Shown in pieces: positions 1-7,672 of a stretch of DNA of 40,878 nucleotides. Made by a program: the position numbers and the translations under genes. Below the pieces are notes generated by a model that was not told the origin of the DNA, searched no databases, and saw only the letters and a list, made by a program, of their open reading frames with translations. Location of the stretch: assembly GCF_006152065.1 (NCBI RefSeq), contig NZ_VDFW01000047.1, positions 1 to 40,878 on the forward strand. Direction: 5' to 3'. Numbering within the stretch: position 1 is the stretch's first letter; the number at the start of each line of letters is the position of its first letter. The stretch is from Amycolatopsis alkalitolerans. GTDB lineage: Bacteria > Actinomycetota > Actinomycetes > Mycobacteriales > Pseudonocardiaceae.

Positions 1-155
1 TTGAGTTGGCTCGGGGCGTTATCGAGTTGGCCGGCTGCTGTCGCCGGGGGCACAGTCAGCGACCGGACCAGCCAACTCGACACCGCCGCAGGCAAACCCA
101 CCGACCCTACGGGCAAACACGGCAACGTAAACCGGACAGGATCACACGACACTAG
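1..155. repeat. Intergenic repeat at the left edge, including one copy of a 78-bp terminal inverted repeat
   Basis: Bases 78-155 are an exact reverse complement of the last 78 bases of the window (40801-40878). Just outside, TCGAGTTGGC at 22-31 pairs perfectly with GCCAACTCGA at 71-80, and GAGTTGGC recurs at 3-10, so the outer part could itself fold as a large stem-loop. No reading frame with recognisable protein features covers this stretch. It may be a dispersed intergenic repeat family or the flank of one. The rest of the gap up to base 249 shows nothing I can name. Confidence 0.8.
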
Positions 156-249
156 TCTTGCAGGCCACTGACCAGCCGAAACCGCGGTCTTCCGCGTCCG
201 TCCGGTCGGTGTCCATAATCGCGCATGGGACGCCCCGTCGCCAGCCGCC

Positions 250-1128
250 TCAGGTTTGGCGGGGGAGTAGTTCCGCCACGAAGGCATCGAGGAACTCGTC
301 GAAGGGCTGCGGTCCGCGGTGGTAGACGACGAACTTCGTCAGGCCCGCCTCGAGGTACCCGTCCAGCAGGCGATGCAGGTCGGGCCAGCTCGCGGCCAGC
401 AGGTCGGCGGGATCGGCGCCGGGGCGGCGGGAGCGAGCCGCCGCGGCCATTTCGTCGGTGATCCCGCCGTCCGCGAGGAGCAGGCTCAGGCCGTAGTGAT
501 CCGGCTCGATCTCGCGGCCCGCTTCGGCCGCGGCGGCCTCGATCGCGAGGCGAGCGGCGCGCGCGTCCGGGGCGGGGATGAAGCTGCCGAGCCAGCCATC
601 GCCGTACCGGCCGACCCTGCGGAAAGCCGCGGGCGCCGCGCCACCGAGCCAGATGTCCAGCGGGGTAACAGGCAACGGCCCGACCCGCACGTCGTCGAGC
701 TTGAAGAACTCGCCCGCGAAGTCACCGCCGCCTGTCAGCGCGGAGCGCAGCAGCCGCAGGGATTCGTCGAACACGTCGGCTCGGCGTCCGTCCGGCACGT
801 CGAACAGTTCCCATTCGGCGCGCCGCGCTGGTCGTAGGCCGAACACCGGCAACACCCGCTTGGGCGCGAGCGCGGCCAGCGACGCGAGTTGTTTGGCCAC
901 CAGCACCGGCTGCCGTCCCGGCAGCACCGCCACCGAGGTGCCGACCTTCAGCCGAGTCGTCCTGGCGAGCGCGTGCGCCATGCCGATGAACGGGTCGACG
1001 GCGCCGGAATACACGTGCTCCGACAGCCAGAGCGAGTCGACCCCGGCCGTCTCCAGCCGGCCGACGATCCCGGTGAGGTCCTCCGGCGAGGTTTCCGCCC
1101 CCAGCCCGATCCCGATGCGGATTTTCAT
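250..1128 (-). CDS. LLM-class F420-dependent oxidoreductase, last gene of the sulfur operon
   Basis: This is a luciferase-like (LLM) TIM-barrel oxidoreductase of about 292 residues. The N-terminus MKIRIGIGLG, the following WLSEHV segment, the GTSVAVLP strand and the LDIWLGG...FRRVGRYGDGW block are typical of actinobacterial F420-dependent members; it resembles the TIGR03854 group. The substrate is unknown. I chose ATG at 1128 because family members begin at this point; an in-frame GTG at 1137 would add three residues. It lies 51 bases downstream of the sirohydrochlorin chelatase on the same strand, so it is probably the distal gene of the sulfate-reduction operon. Because SsuD-type alkanesulfonate monooxygenases share this fold and an SsuABC-like importer lies upstream, a role with organosulfur compounds is possible, but that is inference. 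Confidence 0.82.
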   Translation of the reverse strand: MKIRIGIGLGAETSPEDLTGIVGRLETAGVDSLWLSEHVYSGAVDPFIGMAHALARTTRLKVGTSVAVLPGRQPVLVAKQLASLAALAPKRVLPVFGLRPARRAEWELFDVPDGRRADVFDESLRLLRSALTGGGDFAGEFFKLDDVRVGPLPVTPLDIWLGGAAPAAFRRVGRYGDGWLGSFIPAPDARAARLAIEAAAAEAGREIEPDHYGLSLLLADGGITDEMAAAARSRRPGADPADLLAASWPDLHRLLDGYLEAGLTKFVVYHRGPQPFDEFLDAFVAELLPRQT

Positions 1129-1179
1129 ACCGCTCACGATACGTACCGAAAGCCGAACTCGGCGTCCCGAACGGAGATC

Positions 1180-1872
1180 TCAGGCGGCGGGGGCTAGGGC
1201 CGAGTGGTAGCGCGCGAGGACCAGGTCCGCCAGTCGCGGGTCCGGCGCGAGCGAGCCCGCGATCGCGACCGGGGGCTCAGCGGCCCGGGCCAGCGAGGCG
1301 ATGCGGTCCGGCAGCAGGCCCGGCGCGAGGAACCACGAAGCGACCGCGAACCGCCGCGCGCCGCGGGCGCGGAGTTTCGCGATCGCGGCCGGAACGTCCG
1401 GCTTCGCCGTGGCGAAGGCCGGCGTGACGAGCATCGGATACCGCGAGTTCCACCGCCGGGCCAAGGCGACCACCGCGTTGTTCGCGGGGGCGTGCGACGA
1501 GCCGACCGCCGCGAAAACCACGCCCAGCGAAGGATCGTCCGGATCCGCACCGGCCTCGCGCAGGCGGTCCAGCGCGACGGCCTCCAGTAACGGATCCTGG
1601 CCGAGAACGTCCGCAATGGACACCCGCAGCCGCGGCACCTCGCGTACCAGGGAAGGCAGGTCGACCCGTGCGTGATAAGCGCGGCCGAGCAGCAACGGCA
1701 CCACGACCGCCTCGCGATGCCCCTGGGCGGACAGCGAACGCAGCACATCGGTCAGCAGCGGTTCGGAAAGGTCCAAGAAGGACACCTGAGCGTCCAGAGG
1801 CAGCGCACGGATCGTCTCGGCGGACCGGGGATCCCGGCTGCCGTGTGCGACCACCACCAGCGGCGCGTCCAC
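1180..1872 (-). CDS. Sirohydrochlorin chelatase (CbiX/SirB-like), siroheme synthesis
   Basis: The 230-residue protein resembles CbiX/SirB chelatases, which insert Fe2+ (or Co2+) into sirohydrochlorin. The metal-binding histidine sits near the N-terminus in VVAHGSRDPRS (His10). A second similar lobe begins around GVVFAAVGSSH and supplies another histidine (SSHAPANN), giving the two-domain length expected of the CbiX-long or SirB type. The start is GTG at 1872, which shares one base with the stop codon of the upstream permease (TAGTG), so translation is probably coupled. The product would supply siroheme for the SirA sulfite reductase encoded at the head of the operon. Mycobacterium tuberculosis carries a comparable chelatase-like gene (che1) next to nirA and cysH. 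Confidence 0.9.
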   Translation of the reverse strand: MDAPLVVVAHGSRDPRSAETIRALPLDAQVSFLDLSEPLLTDVLRSLSAQGHREAVVVPLLLGRAYHARVDLPSLVREVPRLRVSIADVLGQDPLLEAVALDRLREAGADPDDPSLGVVFAAVGSSHAPANNAVVALARRWNSRYPMLVTPAFATAKPDVPAAIAKLRARGARRFAVASWFLAPGLLPDRIASLARAAEPPVAIAGSLAPDPRLADLVLARYHSALAPAA

Positions 1873-2741
1873 TACGCCGCCCCGCTCAGCCCGCGCGTGC
1901 GCAGCACCGCCCGTTCGAGCGGGCGGAACACCGCGAGCTCGATACCCACGCCCACCAGCAGGATCAGCACGATCGCCGAGATCACTGTCGGCATGTCCGA
2001 CAGCGTGCGCCCGTCGTCGAGATACGCGCCGAGGCCCTTGCCCAGCAAAGGAGACGTCGCGATGATCTCCGCCGCCATCAGCGACCGCCAGGAGAACGCC
2101 CAGCCCTGCTTCAGCCCCGCCAGATACCCCGGCAGCGCGGCGGGCAGCAGGATATGCCACGAAGCCTGCAACCGGCCCGCGCCCATCACCTTGCCGACGC
2201 GCGGGAGAATGGGTGGCACCTGGTCGATCCCGGCGACGAGCCCGTTCGCGATCGACGGCACGCTCCCCAGCAGTAGCACGGCGTACATGCTCGTCGGGGT
2301 GACGCCGAACCACAGCACCGCGGCGGGCACCCACGCCACGGACGGCAGGCTCTGCAGCCCCGACAGGAACGGCCCGATGGCCGAGCGGACCACGCGGACC
2401 TTCGCCACCAGCAGGCCCAGCGGGGTCGCGAGCACGATCGCGATGAGGAAACCCAGTACCGCGCGGTGCACCGAGGTCCAGATGAACCCGAACGCCTCCG
2501 CGTCGCTGATCCGTGCCCACAGCTCATGCCAGACCGCGAGCGGTGCGGGCAGCTGGTACTCCGGCCAGAACGCGGCGGCCCACAGTGCCTGCCAGACCGC
2601 GATGAGGACGATCAGGAACCCGGCCGGCGGCAGCACCGACCACAGGATCCGCTTCCCCCGGCCGGTTTCCCGCTCCTGAGGGGTGTCGAGCGCGTCGAGA
2701 CCCGCCTCGACCGCGGCATCGAGGTCGTCAAGCCGCGGCAT
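1872..2741 (-). CDS. ABC transporter permease, SsuC/TauC type
   Basis: The 289-residue membrane protein has a charged N-terminal tail of about 30 residues followed by about six hydrophobic segments of the BPD_transp_1 fold. The cytoplasmic EAA-like loop appears as AAEIIATSPLLGKGLG near residue 230. The family imports sulfonates, taurine, nitrate or related oxyanions together with an ATPase and a lipoprotein receptor, both encoded just upstream. The start ATG at 2741 lies 14 bases inside the end of the ATPase gene. Position within a sulfate-assimilation operon points to a sulfur-containing substrate (sulfonate or sulfate-like), but the exact substrate cannot be read from the sequence. Confidence 0.92.
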   Translation of the reverse strand: MPRLDDLDAAVEAGLDALDTPQERETGRGKRILWSVLPPAGFLIVLIAVWQALWAAAFWPEYQLPAPLAVWHELWARISDAEAFGFIWTSVHRAVLGFLIAIVLATPLGLLVAKVRVVRSAIGPFLSGLQSLPSVAWVPAAVLWFGVTPTSMYAVLLLGSVPSIANGLVAGIDQVPPILPRVGKVMGAGRLQASWHILLPAALPGYLAGLKQGWAFSWRSLMAAEIIATSPLLGKGLGAYLDDGRTLSDMPTVISAIVLILLVGVGIELAVFRPLERAVLRTRGLSGAA

Positions 2742-3525
2742 GACTCGAAATCACCTCGCGCAGGCGCTCGTTGATGACGGCGACGGTCTCGGCTTCCTCC
2801 GCCGCGGGCAGGTCGCCGACCTGCCACTCCTCGACGACGCGGCCCGGCCGCGACGAGAGCAGCACGACCCGCTGCCCCAGCCTGACGGCCTCGCGCACGT
2901 CATGGGTCACGAACACGACCGCCGCGCCCGTCGAGCGCCACACACGCAGCAGTTCGGCCTGCAGCACATCGCGCGTGATCGCGTCGAGCGCCGAAAACGG
3001 CTCGTCCATCAACAGGAGAGAAGGAGCGGAGGATCCGGCCGTGTCGTTGCCTGTGTGCAGCGCCGAAGCCAGCGCCCGCGCGAGCGCCACTCGCTGCCGC
3101 ATCCCGCCGGACAGCTCGTGCGGACGCTTGCCGCCGACGCCGGAAAGCCGCACGAGGTCCAGCAGTTCGACCGTGCGGTGCTTGCGTTCCTTCCGTGAAA
3201 CCCCGGCCAGCCGCAAGGGAAGTTCGACGTTCGCGGCCGCGGTCAGCCACGGCATCAGCGCCGCTTCCTGGAACATCACGGCCGGGCGCCCGCTGCTGAG
3301 CTCGAGCTCGCCCGCCGAGGGCTCGTCCAGGCCCGCGATGATGTTCAGCAGCGTCGTCTTGCCGCAGCCGGACGCGCCGAGCAGGCAGACGAACTCGCCC
3401 GGGGCGACGTCGAGGTCGACGCCGCGGAGTGCGGTCACCGCGCCGAACGTCTTGTGCACCCCGGCCAGCCGCACGGCGCTGCCGGTCGCGGGGCGCACGG
3501 TCGATTCGTCCAGCGTGGCGGTCAT
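2728..3525 (-). CDS. ABC transporter ATP-binding protein, SsuB/TauB type
   Basis: This 265-residue nucleotide-binding subunit has Walker A GASGCGKTT (residues 50-58), signature LSGGMRQR, Walker B LLLMDEP, a D-loop and the switch histidine in VFVTHDVREA. A short Ser/Thr/Gly-rich insertion (HTGNDTAGSSAP) sits between the signature helix and Walker B and is not usual for the family. It lies 16 bases downstream of the substrate-binding protein and overlaps the permease by 14 bases, so the three form one importer. By family it energises uptake of sulfonates, taurine or similar oxyanions; sulfur context supports a sulfur source. Confidence 0.93.
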   Translation of the reverse strand: MTATLDESTVRPATGSAVRLAGVHKTFGAVTALRGVDLDVAPGEFVCLLGASGCGKTTLLNIIAGLDEPSAGELELSSGRPAVMFQEAALMPWLTAAANVELPLRLAGVSRKERKHRTVELLDLVRLSGVGGKRPHELSGGMRQRVALARALASALHTGNDTAGSSAPSLLLMDEPFSALDAITRDVLQAELLRVWRSTGAAVVFVTHDVREAVRLGQRVVLLSSRPGRVVEEWQVGDLPAAEEAETVAVINERLREVISSHAAA

Positions 3526-3541
3526 CGGCTTCGCTCCTTGG

Positions 3542-4591
3542 TCATTGCTGATCGAGCCCAGCCGCCGAGACGGTCGGCCGGCCCGCTTCGGTGAGCACGG
3601 CGTTGAGCGGGGTCAGGTCGAAGAGTCCGCTGAGCTTCGGCGCGGTCGTGGTGACCCCGGCGGTCACCTGGTCGGCTGCCAGCTGCGGGAACCGCGAGGC
3701 GAGCGGATCGGTGGTCAGCTCGATGTTCGCGAACGAACGGTCCAGCGCCGGCTGGCTGAGCGTCGCTCCGGTCAGTGCCTTCAGCTGGCGGTTCACCGCG
3801 GCCTTGGCCTCGCCCGGATCCGAGGACGCGAGGTTTTCCGCGTCGAGGATCGCCTGCAGCACCGCCTGGACGGTCCGCGGGTGCTCGTTGAGGAACTGCG
3901 TGCGCACCACCAGGACCGTCGCCGGGAACTGCCCGTCCGGCCACAGGGTTTTCTCGTCCACCAGTACTTTCGCCCCGGCTTCGGCCACCAGCCGCGAGGA
4001 CCACGGCTCGGGCAGCCACGCCCCGGCGATCGCGCCCTTGCGGAACTGATCGAGGGTGACCGCGTTGTCCTCGCTCTGCACGTTGACGCCCGTGAGCTTC
4101 TGGTTCGCGAGCCACTTCTTGAGCGCCACGTCCTGCGTGTTACCCGCCTGCGGATCGGCGACGATCTTGCCCTGCAGCTGCCGCGGGGTGCTGATCCCGG
4201 GCTGCACCACGAGTTGCGCACCGCCGGAGGTCGCGCCCGAGATGAGCCGGACCGTGTCGCCGCCTGATTTGGCGAACGCGTTGATCGCCGGGCCCGAACC
4301 GATGAACCCCATGTCGAGGGATCCGCCCAGCAGCGCGGAAACCTCGTCCGGGCCCGCGTTGAACATCGTCGGCACGACCTTGGTGCCGCTGCCCGGTTCC
4401 TGGGTGAAGTAGCCCTTGTCCAGCCCGATCAGCGCCGAAGCGTGCGTGACGTTGGGGAAGTAGCCCAGCCGCACTTCGGACGCGGGGCCCTGATCGGTCG
4501 CGCTCGCACCACTGGTGCCGCGATCCGCGCGGGAACACCCGGCCACCACGGCCAGCGACAGCAGCACCGCCAGGACGCGCACGGTTCTCAC
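3542..4591 (-). CDS. ABC transporter substrate-binding lipoprotein, SsuA/NMT1 type
   Basis: The 349-residue protein starts with a lipoprotein signal peptide: MRTVRVLAV, a hydrophobic core and a lipobox VVAGC, with the lipidated cysteine at residue 19. A Ser/Thr/Gly-rich linker follows. The mature part has SsuA/TauA/NMT1 features: VRLGYFPNVTHASALIGLDKG, the GSGPAINAF segment and a TVRLISGATSGG stretch. It should be tethered outside the membrane and present substrate to the permease. The substrate is probably an organosulfonate or another oxyanion. It follows cysN by 19 bases. Streptomyces coelicolor carries a similar cys-sir-ABC transporter block, from memory. Confidence 0.92.
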   Translation of the reverse strand: MRTVRVLAVLLSLAVVAGCSRADRGTSGASATDQGPASEVRLGYFPNVTHASALIGLDKGYFTQEPGSGTKVVPTMFNAGPDEVSALLGGSLDMGFIGSGPAINAFAKSGGDTVRLISGATSGGAQLVVQPGISTPRQLQGKIVADPQAGNTQDVALKKWLANQKLTGVNVQSEDNAVTLDQFRKGAIAGAWLPEPWSSRLVAEAGAKVLVDEKTLWPDGQFPATVLVVRTQFLNEHPRTVQAVLQAILDAENLASSDPGEAKAAVNRQLKALTGATLSQPALDRSFANIELTTDPLASRFPQLAADQVTAGVTTTAPKLSGLFDLTPLNAVLTEAGRPTVSAAGLDQQ

Positions 4592-4610
4592 GGACAGAGG
4601 GCCTTTCGAG

Positions 4611-5885
4611 TCAGGAGGACAGCACGGACAGAGGGGCGCCGACGAGACCGGCGGCGAGCGTGGTGCCGTCGCCCGCGTCGATCACCAGGAAGGATCCGGT
4701 GCGGCGGTTGACGGCGTAGTCGTCGACCGGCAGCGGCTCCGCCGTGCGGATCCGGACCTGGCCGATCTCGTTGAGCTGTAACGCGTCCGGAGCATCCACA
4801 GTGGACAGCTTCTGCTCGTCGAAGCGGGCCGACAGCTCCTCGACGAACGCCTGCACCGTGCGGGTGCCGTGCTTGAGGAGTACCCGCGCGCCCGGCCGCA
4901 GCGGCTTCTCCGACAGCCAGGCCACCGTAGCGGCGAGTTCGTCCGTCGGCACCGGGGCTTCGCCGGCGGCCGCGATCACGTCGCCGCGCGAGATGTCGAG
5001 ATCGTCGGCGAGCAGCAGCGTGACCGAACGGCCCGCAGCCGCCTCGTCGAGCGGGCCGTCGGCGGTGTCGATGCCCTCGACGGTCGTGCGCAGCCCGGCG
5101 GGCAGCACCACGACCTCGTCCCCGCGGCGCACGGTGCCGGCCGCGACCTGACCCGCGTAGCCGCGGTAGTCGGGATGTTCGGGGGTGCGCGGGCGGATCA
5201 CGTACTGCACCGGGAACCGGAACGGCGCGTCGTGCGGATCCGGTGCGGCCGGCACGTTCTCCAGGTGCTCCAGCAGCGTCGGCCCGTCGTACCACGGGGT
5301 CTCGTCCGAACGGTCCACGACGTTGTCGCCGACGAGCGCGGAAACGGGGATCGACAGCACCGAACCCGCCGGGTATCCGAGCGAGGTCGCGTGATCGGTG
5401 AACTCCTTGGCGATCACCGTGAACGTCTCCTCGTCGTAGTCGACGAGGTCGATCTTGTTCACCGCCAGTACCAGCCGCGGCACGCCCAGCAGCGCCAGCA
5501 CCGCGGCGTGGCGGCGGGTCTGCTCGATCACGCCCTTGCGCGCGTCCACCAGTAGGACCGCGAGCTGCGCCGTGGACGCGCCGGTGACGGTGTTGCGGGT
5601 GTACTGGACGTGGCCCGGGGTGTCGGCGAGCACGAAGGACCGCTTCGGGGTGGCGAAGTAGCGGTACGCCACGTCGATCGTGATGCCCTGCTCGCGTTCC
5701 GAGCGCAGCCCGTCCACGAGCAGCGAAAGGTCCGGAGTGGACAGTCCTCGGTCGACACTCGCGCGGGTCACCGCGTCGAGCTGGTCGGCCAGCACGGACT
5801 TCGTGTCGTAGAGCAGGCGGCCCACGAGCGTGGACTTCCCGTCGTCCACGCTGCCCGCGGTGGCCAGCCTCAGCAAGGAGCTCAT
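4611..5885 (-). CDS. cysN: Sulfate adenylyltransferase subunit 1 (GTPase)
   Basis: CysN is the GTPase subunit of ATP sulfurylase and drives adenylation of sulfate to APS. G1 is GSVDDGKST (11-19), the switch I threonine lies in EREQGITID (about 69), G3 is DTPGH (88-92) and G4 is NKID (143-146). EF-Tu-like beta-barrel domains follow, containing FPVQYVIRP and the R.G.TR..C-like terminal barrel. At 424 residues it is a stand-alone CysN without a fused CysC APS kinase, and no cysC is present in the operon. That fits direct APS reduction by the CysH encoded upstream. Only 3 bases separate it from cysD. Confidence 0.96.
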   Translation of the reverse strand: MSSLLRLATAGSVDDGKSTLVGRLLYDTKSVLADQLDAVTRASVDRGLSTPDLSLLVDGLRSEREQGITIDVAYRYFATPKRSFVLADTPGHVQYTRNTVTGASTAQLAVLLVDARKGVIEQTRRHAAVLALLGVPRLVLAVNKIDLVDYDEETFTVIAKEFTDHATSLGYPAGSVLSIPVSALVGDNVVDRSDETPWYDGPTLLEHLENVPAAPDPHDAPFRFPVQYVIRPRTPEHPDYRGYAGQVAAGTVRRGDEVVVLPAGLRTTVEGIDTADGPLDEAAAGRSVTLLLADDLDISRGDVIAAAGEAPVPTDELAATVAWLSEKPLRPGARVLLKHGTRTVQAFVEELSARFDEQKLSTVDAPDALQLNEIGQVRIRTAEPLPVDDYAVNRRTGSFLVIDAGDGTTLAAGLVGAPLSVLSS

Positions 5886-5888
5886 TGG

Positions 5889-6815
5889 TCAGAAGTAGCC
5901 TTCCCGCTTGCGGTCCTCCATCGCGGCCTCGGACAGCCTGTCGTCGGCGCGGGTCGCGCCGCGCTCGGTGAGCCGGCTCGCGAGCACCTCCGCGATGACC
6001 TCGTCCACCGTGACCGCCTCGGATTCCACCGCGCCGGTGCACGAGCCGTCGCCGACGGTGCGGTAGCGCACGGTCAACTCCTTGACCTCCTCACCTTCGC
6101 GCGGGCCGCCCCACGGGCCTTCGGTGAGCCACATCCCGTCGCGGCGGTAGACCTCGCGCTGGTGCGCGTAGTAGATCGAGGGCAACTCGACGTTTTCGCG
6201 CGCGATGTAGTGCCACACGTCGGCTTCGGTCCAGTTCGACAGCGGGAACACCCGCACATGTTCCCCCGGCCGGTGCCTGCCGTTGTACAGGTTCCACAGT
6301 TCGGGACGCTGGCGGCGCGGGTCCCACTGGCCGAACGCGTTGCGCAGGCTGAAGATCCGCTCCTTCGCCCGCGCGCGCTCCTCGTCGCGGCGGCCGCCGC
6401 CGAACACCGCGTCGAACCTGTGCTCGGTGATGCTGTCCAGCAGTGGCTGGGTCTGCAACGGGTTCCGGGTGCCGTCGGGGCGTTCGGTCAGGCGGCCGTC
6501 GTCGATCCAGTCCTGCACGTTCGCGACGATGAGGCGCAGCCCGTACTTCTGCACGACGTGGTCGCGGAAGGCGATCACCTCGTCGAAGTTGTGCCCGGTG
6601 TCCACATGCAACAGCGGGAAGGGCACGGGCGCGGGCCAGAACGCCTTGATCGCCAGGTGCAGCAGGAGGGTCGAGTCCTTGCCGCCGGAGAACAGGATCA
6701 CCGGCCGGTCGAACTCGCCGGCCACCTCGCGGAAGATGTGGATGGCCTCTGATTCGAGTGCCGCCAGGTTGTCCGTGGCGGCGTCGGTCGCGGGGATTTC
6801 GAGAGTGGTGGTCAT
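5889..6815 (-). CDS. cysD: Sulfate adenylyltransferase subunit 2
   Basis: CysD is the catalytic PP-loop ATP pyrophosphatase subunit of ATP sulfurylase, acting with CysN to make APS from sulfate and ATP. The PP-motif SGGKDST is at residues 43-49, followed by LLHVDTGHNFDE near residue 70. Also visible are FGGGRRDEERARAKER, the VFPLSNWTEADVW block and the C-terminal R..D......MEDRKREGYF, all diagnostic. The 308-residue length is normal. It is 9 bases downstream of cysH and 3 bases upstream of cysN, clearly one operon. Confidence 0.97.
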   Translation of the reverse strand: MTTTLEIPATDAATDNLAALESEAIHIFREVAGEFDRPVILFSGGKDSTLLLHLAIKAFWPAPVPFPLLHVDTGHNFDEVIAFRDHVVQKYGLRLIVANVQDWIDDGRLTERPDGTRNPLQTQPLLDSITEHRFDAVFGGGRRDEERARAKERIFSLRNAFGQWDPRRQRPELWNLYNGRHRPGEHVRVFPLSNWTEADVWHYIARENVELPSIYYAHQREVYRRDGMWLTEGPWGGPREGEEVKELTVRYRTVGDGSCTGAVESEAVTVDEVIAEVLASRLTERGATRADDRLSEAAMEDRKREGYF

Positions 6816-6824
6816 CTCTTCCTC

Positions 6825-7523
6825 TCAGCCGTGCAGGCCGCACTCGGTCTTGGACTGTCCGGCCCAGCGGCCGCTGCGCGGATCCGCGCCCGGCGCGACC
6901 TTCGCCGTGCAGGGCGCGCAGCCGATCGACAGGTAACCTTCGGACACCAGCGGGTTCTCCAGGATGCCGTGTTCGGCGAGGTACGCGCGGAACTCCTCGT
7001 CGGTCCACGGGGCGATCGGGTTGACCTTCACCAGCCCGTTGCGCTCGTCCCAGGTGACGATCGGGGTGTCGGCGCGGGTGGGCGCGTCGACCCGCCGCAC
7101 GCCGGTGACCCACGCCGAGTAGTTCGCCAGCGTTGTGCGCAGCGGCACCACCTTGCGCAGGTGGCAGCACCGGTTCGGGTCACGTTCGTGCAGTTTCGGC
7201 CCGTACTCGGCGTCCTGCTCGGCTACCGACTGCTCGGCACGGGCGTTGACGATCCGCACGTCCGGGTACACCGTCGCGACGGCGTCCCGGGTGCCGATCG
7301 TCTCGGCGAAGTGGTACCCGGTCTCGAGGAAGAGCACGTCCACATCGGACTTGACCTTCGTGGCGAGGTCGATCAGCACCGCGTCCTGCATGTTCGAGGC
7401 AACGATGAAGTCGTCGCCGAAGGTTCCCGCCGTCCATTCCAGCGCCTCGCGCGCGGTCGCGTCCTTCAGCTCCTCGGATGCCTTGTCCGCCAACGCTTTC
7501 AGGTCTTGGGTGACCGCGGTCAT
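6825..7523 (-). CDS. cysH: Adenylylsulfate (APS) reductase, CysH family with 4Fe-4S cysteines
   Basis: The 232-residue enzyme reduces APS to sulfite using thioredoxin-type thiols. It carries the cluster-binding pairs Cys119-Cys120 (NRCCHLRK) and Cys202/Cys205 (GCAPCTA). These pairs mark the APS-using type rather than the PAPS-using enterobacterial type. The catalytic cysteine is in the C-terminal ECGLHG (Cys228). The PP-like SNMQDAVL and LETGYHF nucleotide-binding segments are also present. I chose ATG at 7523 because it overlaps the stop of the upstream 50-aa gene as ATGA; a longer in-frame extension to 7595 would run through that gene. The absence of cysC fits this specificity. Confidence 0.95.
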   Translation of the reverse strand: MTAVTQDLKALADKASEELKDATAREALEWTAGTFGDDFIVASNMQDAVLIDLATKVKSDVDVLFLETGYHFAETIGTRDAVATVYPDVRIVNARAEQSVAEQDAEYGPKLHERDPNRCCHLRKVVPLRTTLANYSAWVTGVRRVDAPTRADTPIVTWDERNGLVKVNPIAPWTDEEFRAYLAEHGILENPLVSEGYLSIGCAPCTAKVAPGADPRSGRWAGQSKTECGLHG

Positions 7524-7672
7524 TTCGCTCCCTCGGGTAGCCGGATTCCCAGGAAATTCACGGAAAAGACGCGACGGCAGGCGCCGCACAGCCACGCGCG
7601 ATCCTCGTCGGCCGGGCGCAGATCCTCGTCACCACAGTACGGGCAGTACAACGGCGCCGCCCGTTCGCTCAT
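7520..7672 (-). CDS. Small 50-aa protein with two CxxC knuckles in the sulfite/APS reductase operon
   Basis: This 50-residue protein starts at ATG 7672, overlapping the sirA stop as ATGA, and ends in an ATGA overlap with cysH. It has two CxxC pairs: YCPYC (residues 10 and 13) and LCGAC (29 and 32), separated by an acidic loop (DEDLRPADEDRA). A basic and hydrophobic tail RRVFSVNFLGIRLPEG follows. The pattern is that of a minimal zinc ribbon or rubredoxin-like knuckle. Similar short proteins occur between sulfite reductase and cysH in Streptomyces, from memory. Function is not known; binding Zn2+ or Fe, electron delivery or assembly of SirA/CysH are possibilities. Translational coupling on both sides implies a fixed stoichiometry with its neighbours. 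Confidence 0.85.
   Translation of the reverse strand: MSERAAPLYCPYCGDEDLRPADEDRAWLCGACRRVFSVNFLGIRLPEGAK

Noticed and set aside
225..461. 78-aa plus-strand frame antisense to the first oxidoreductase
   Set aside because: An Arg/Gly/Pro-rich frame inside the coding region of a recognised gene on the other strand.
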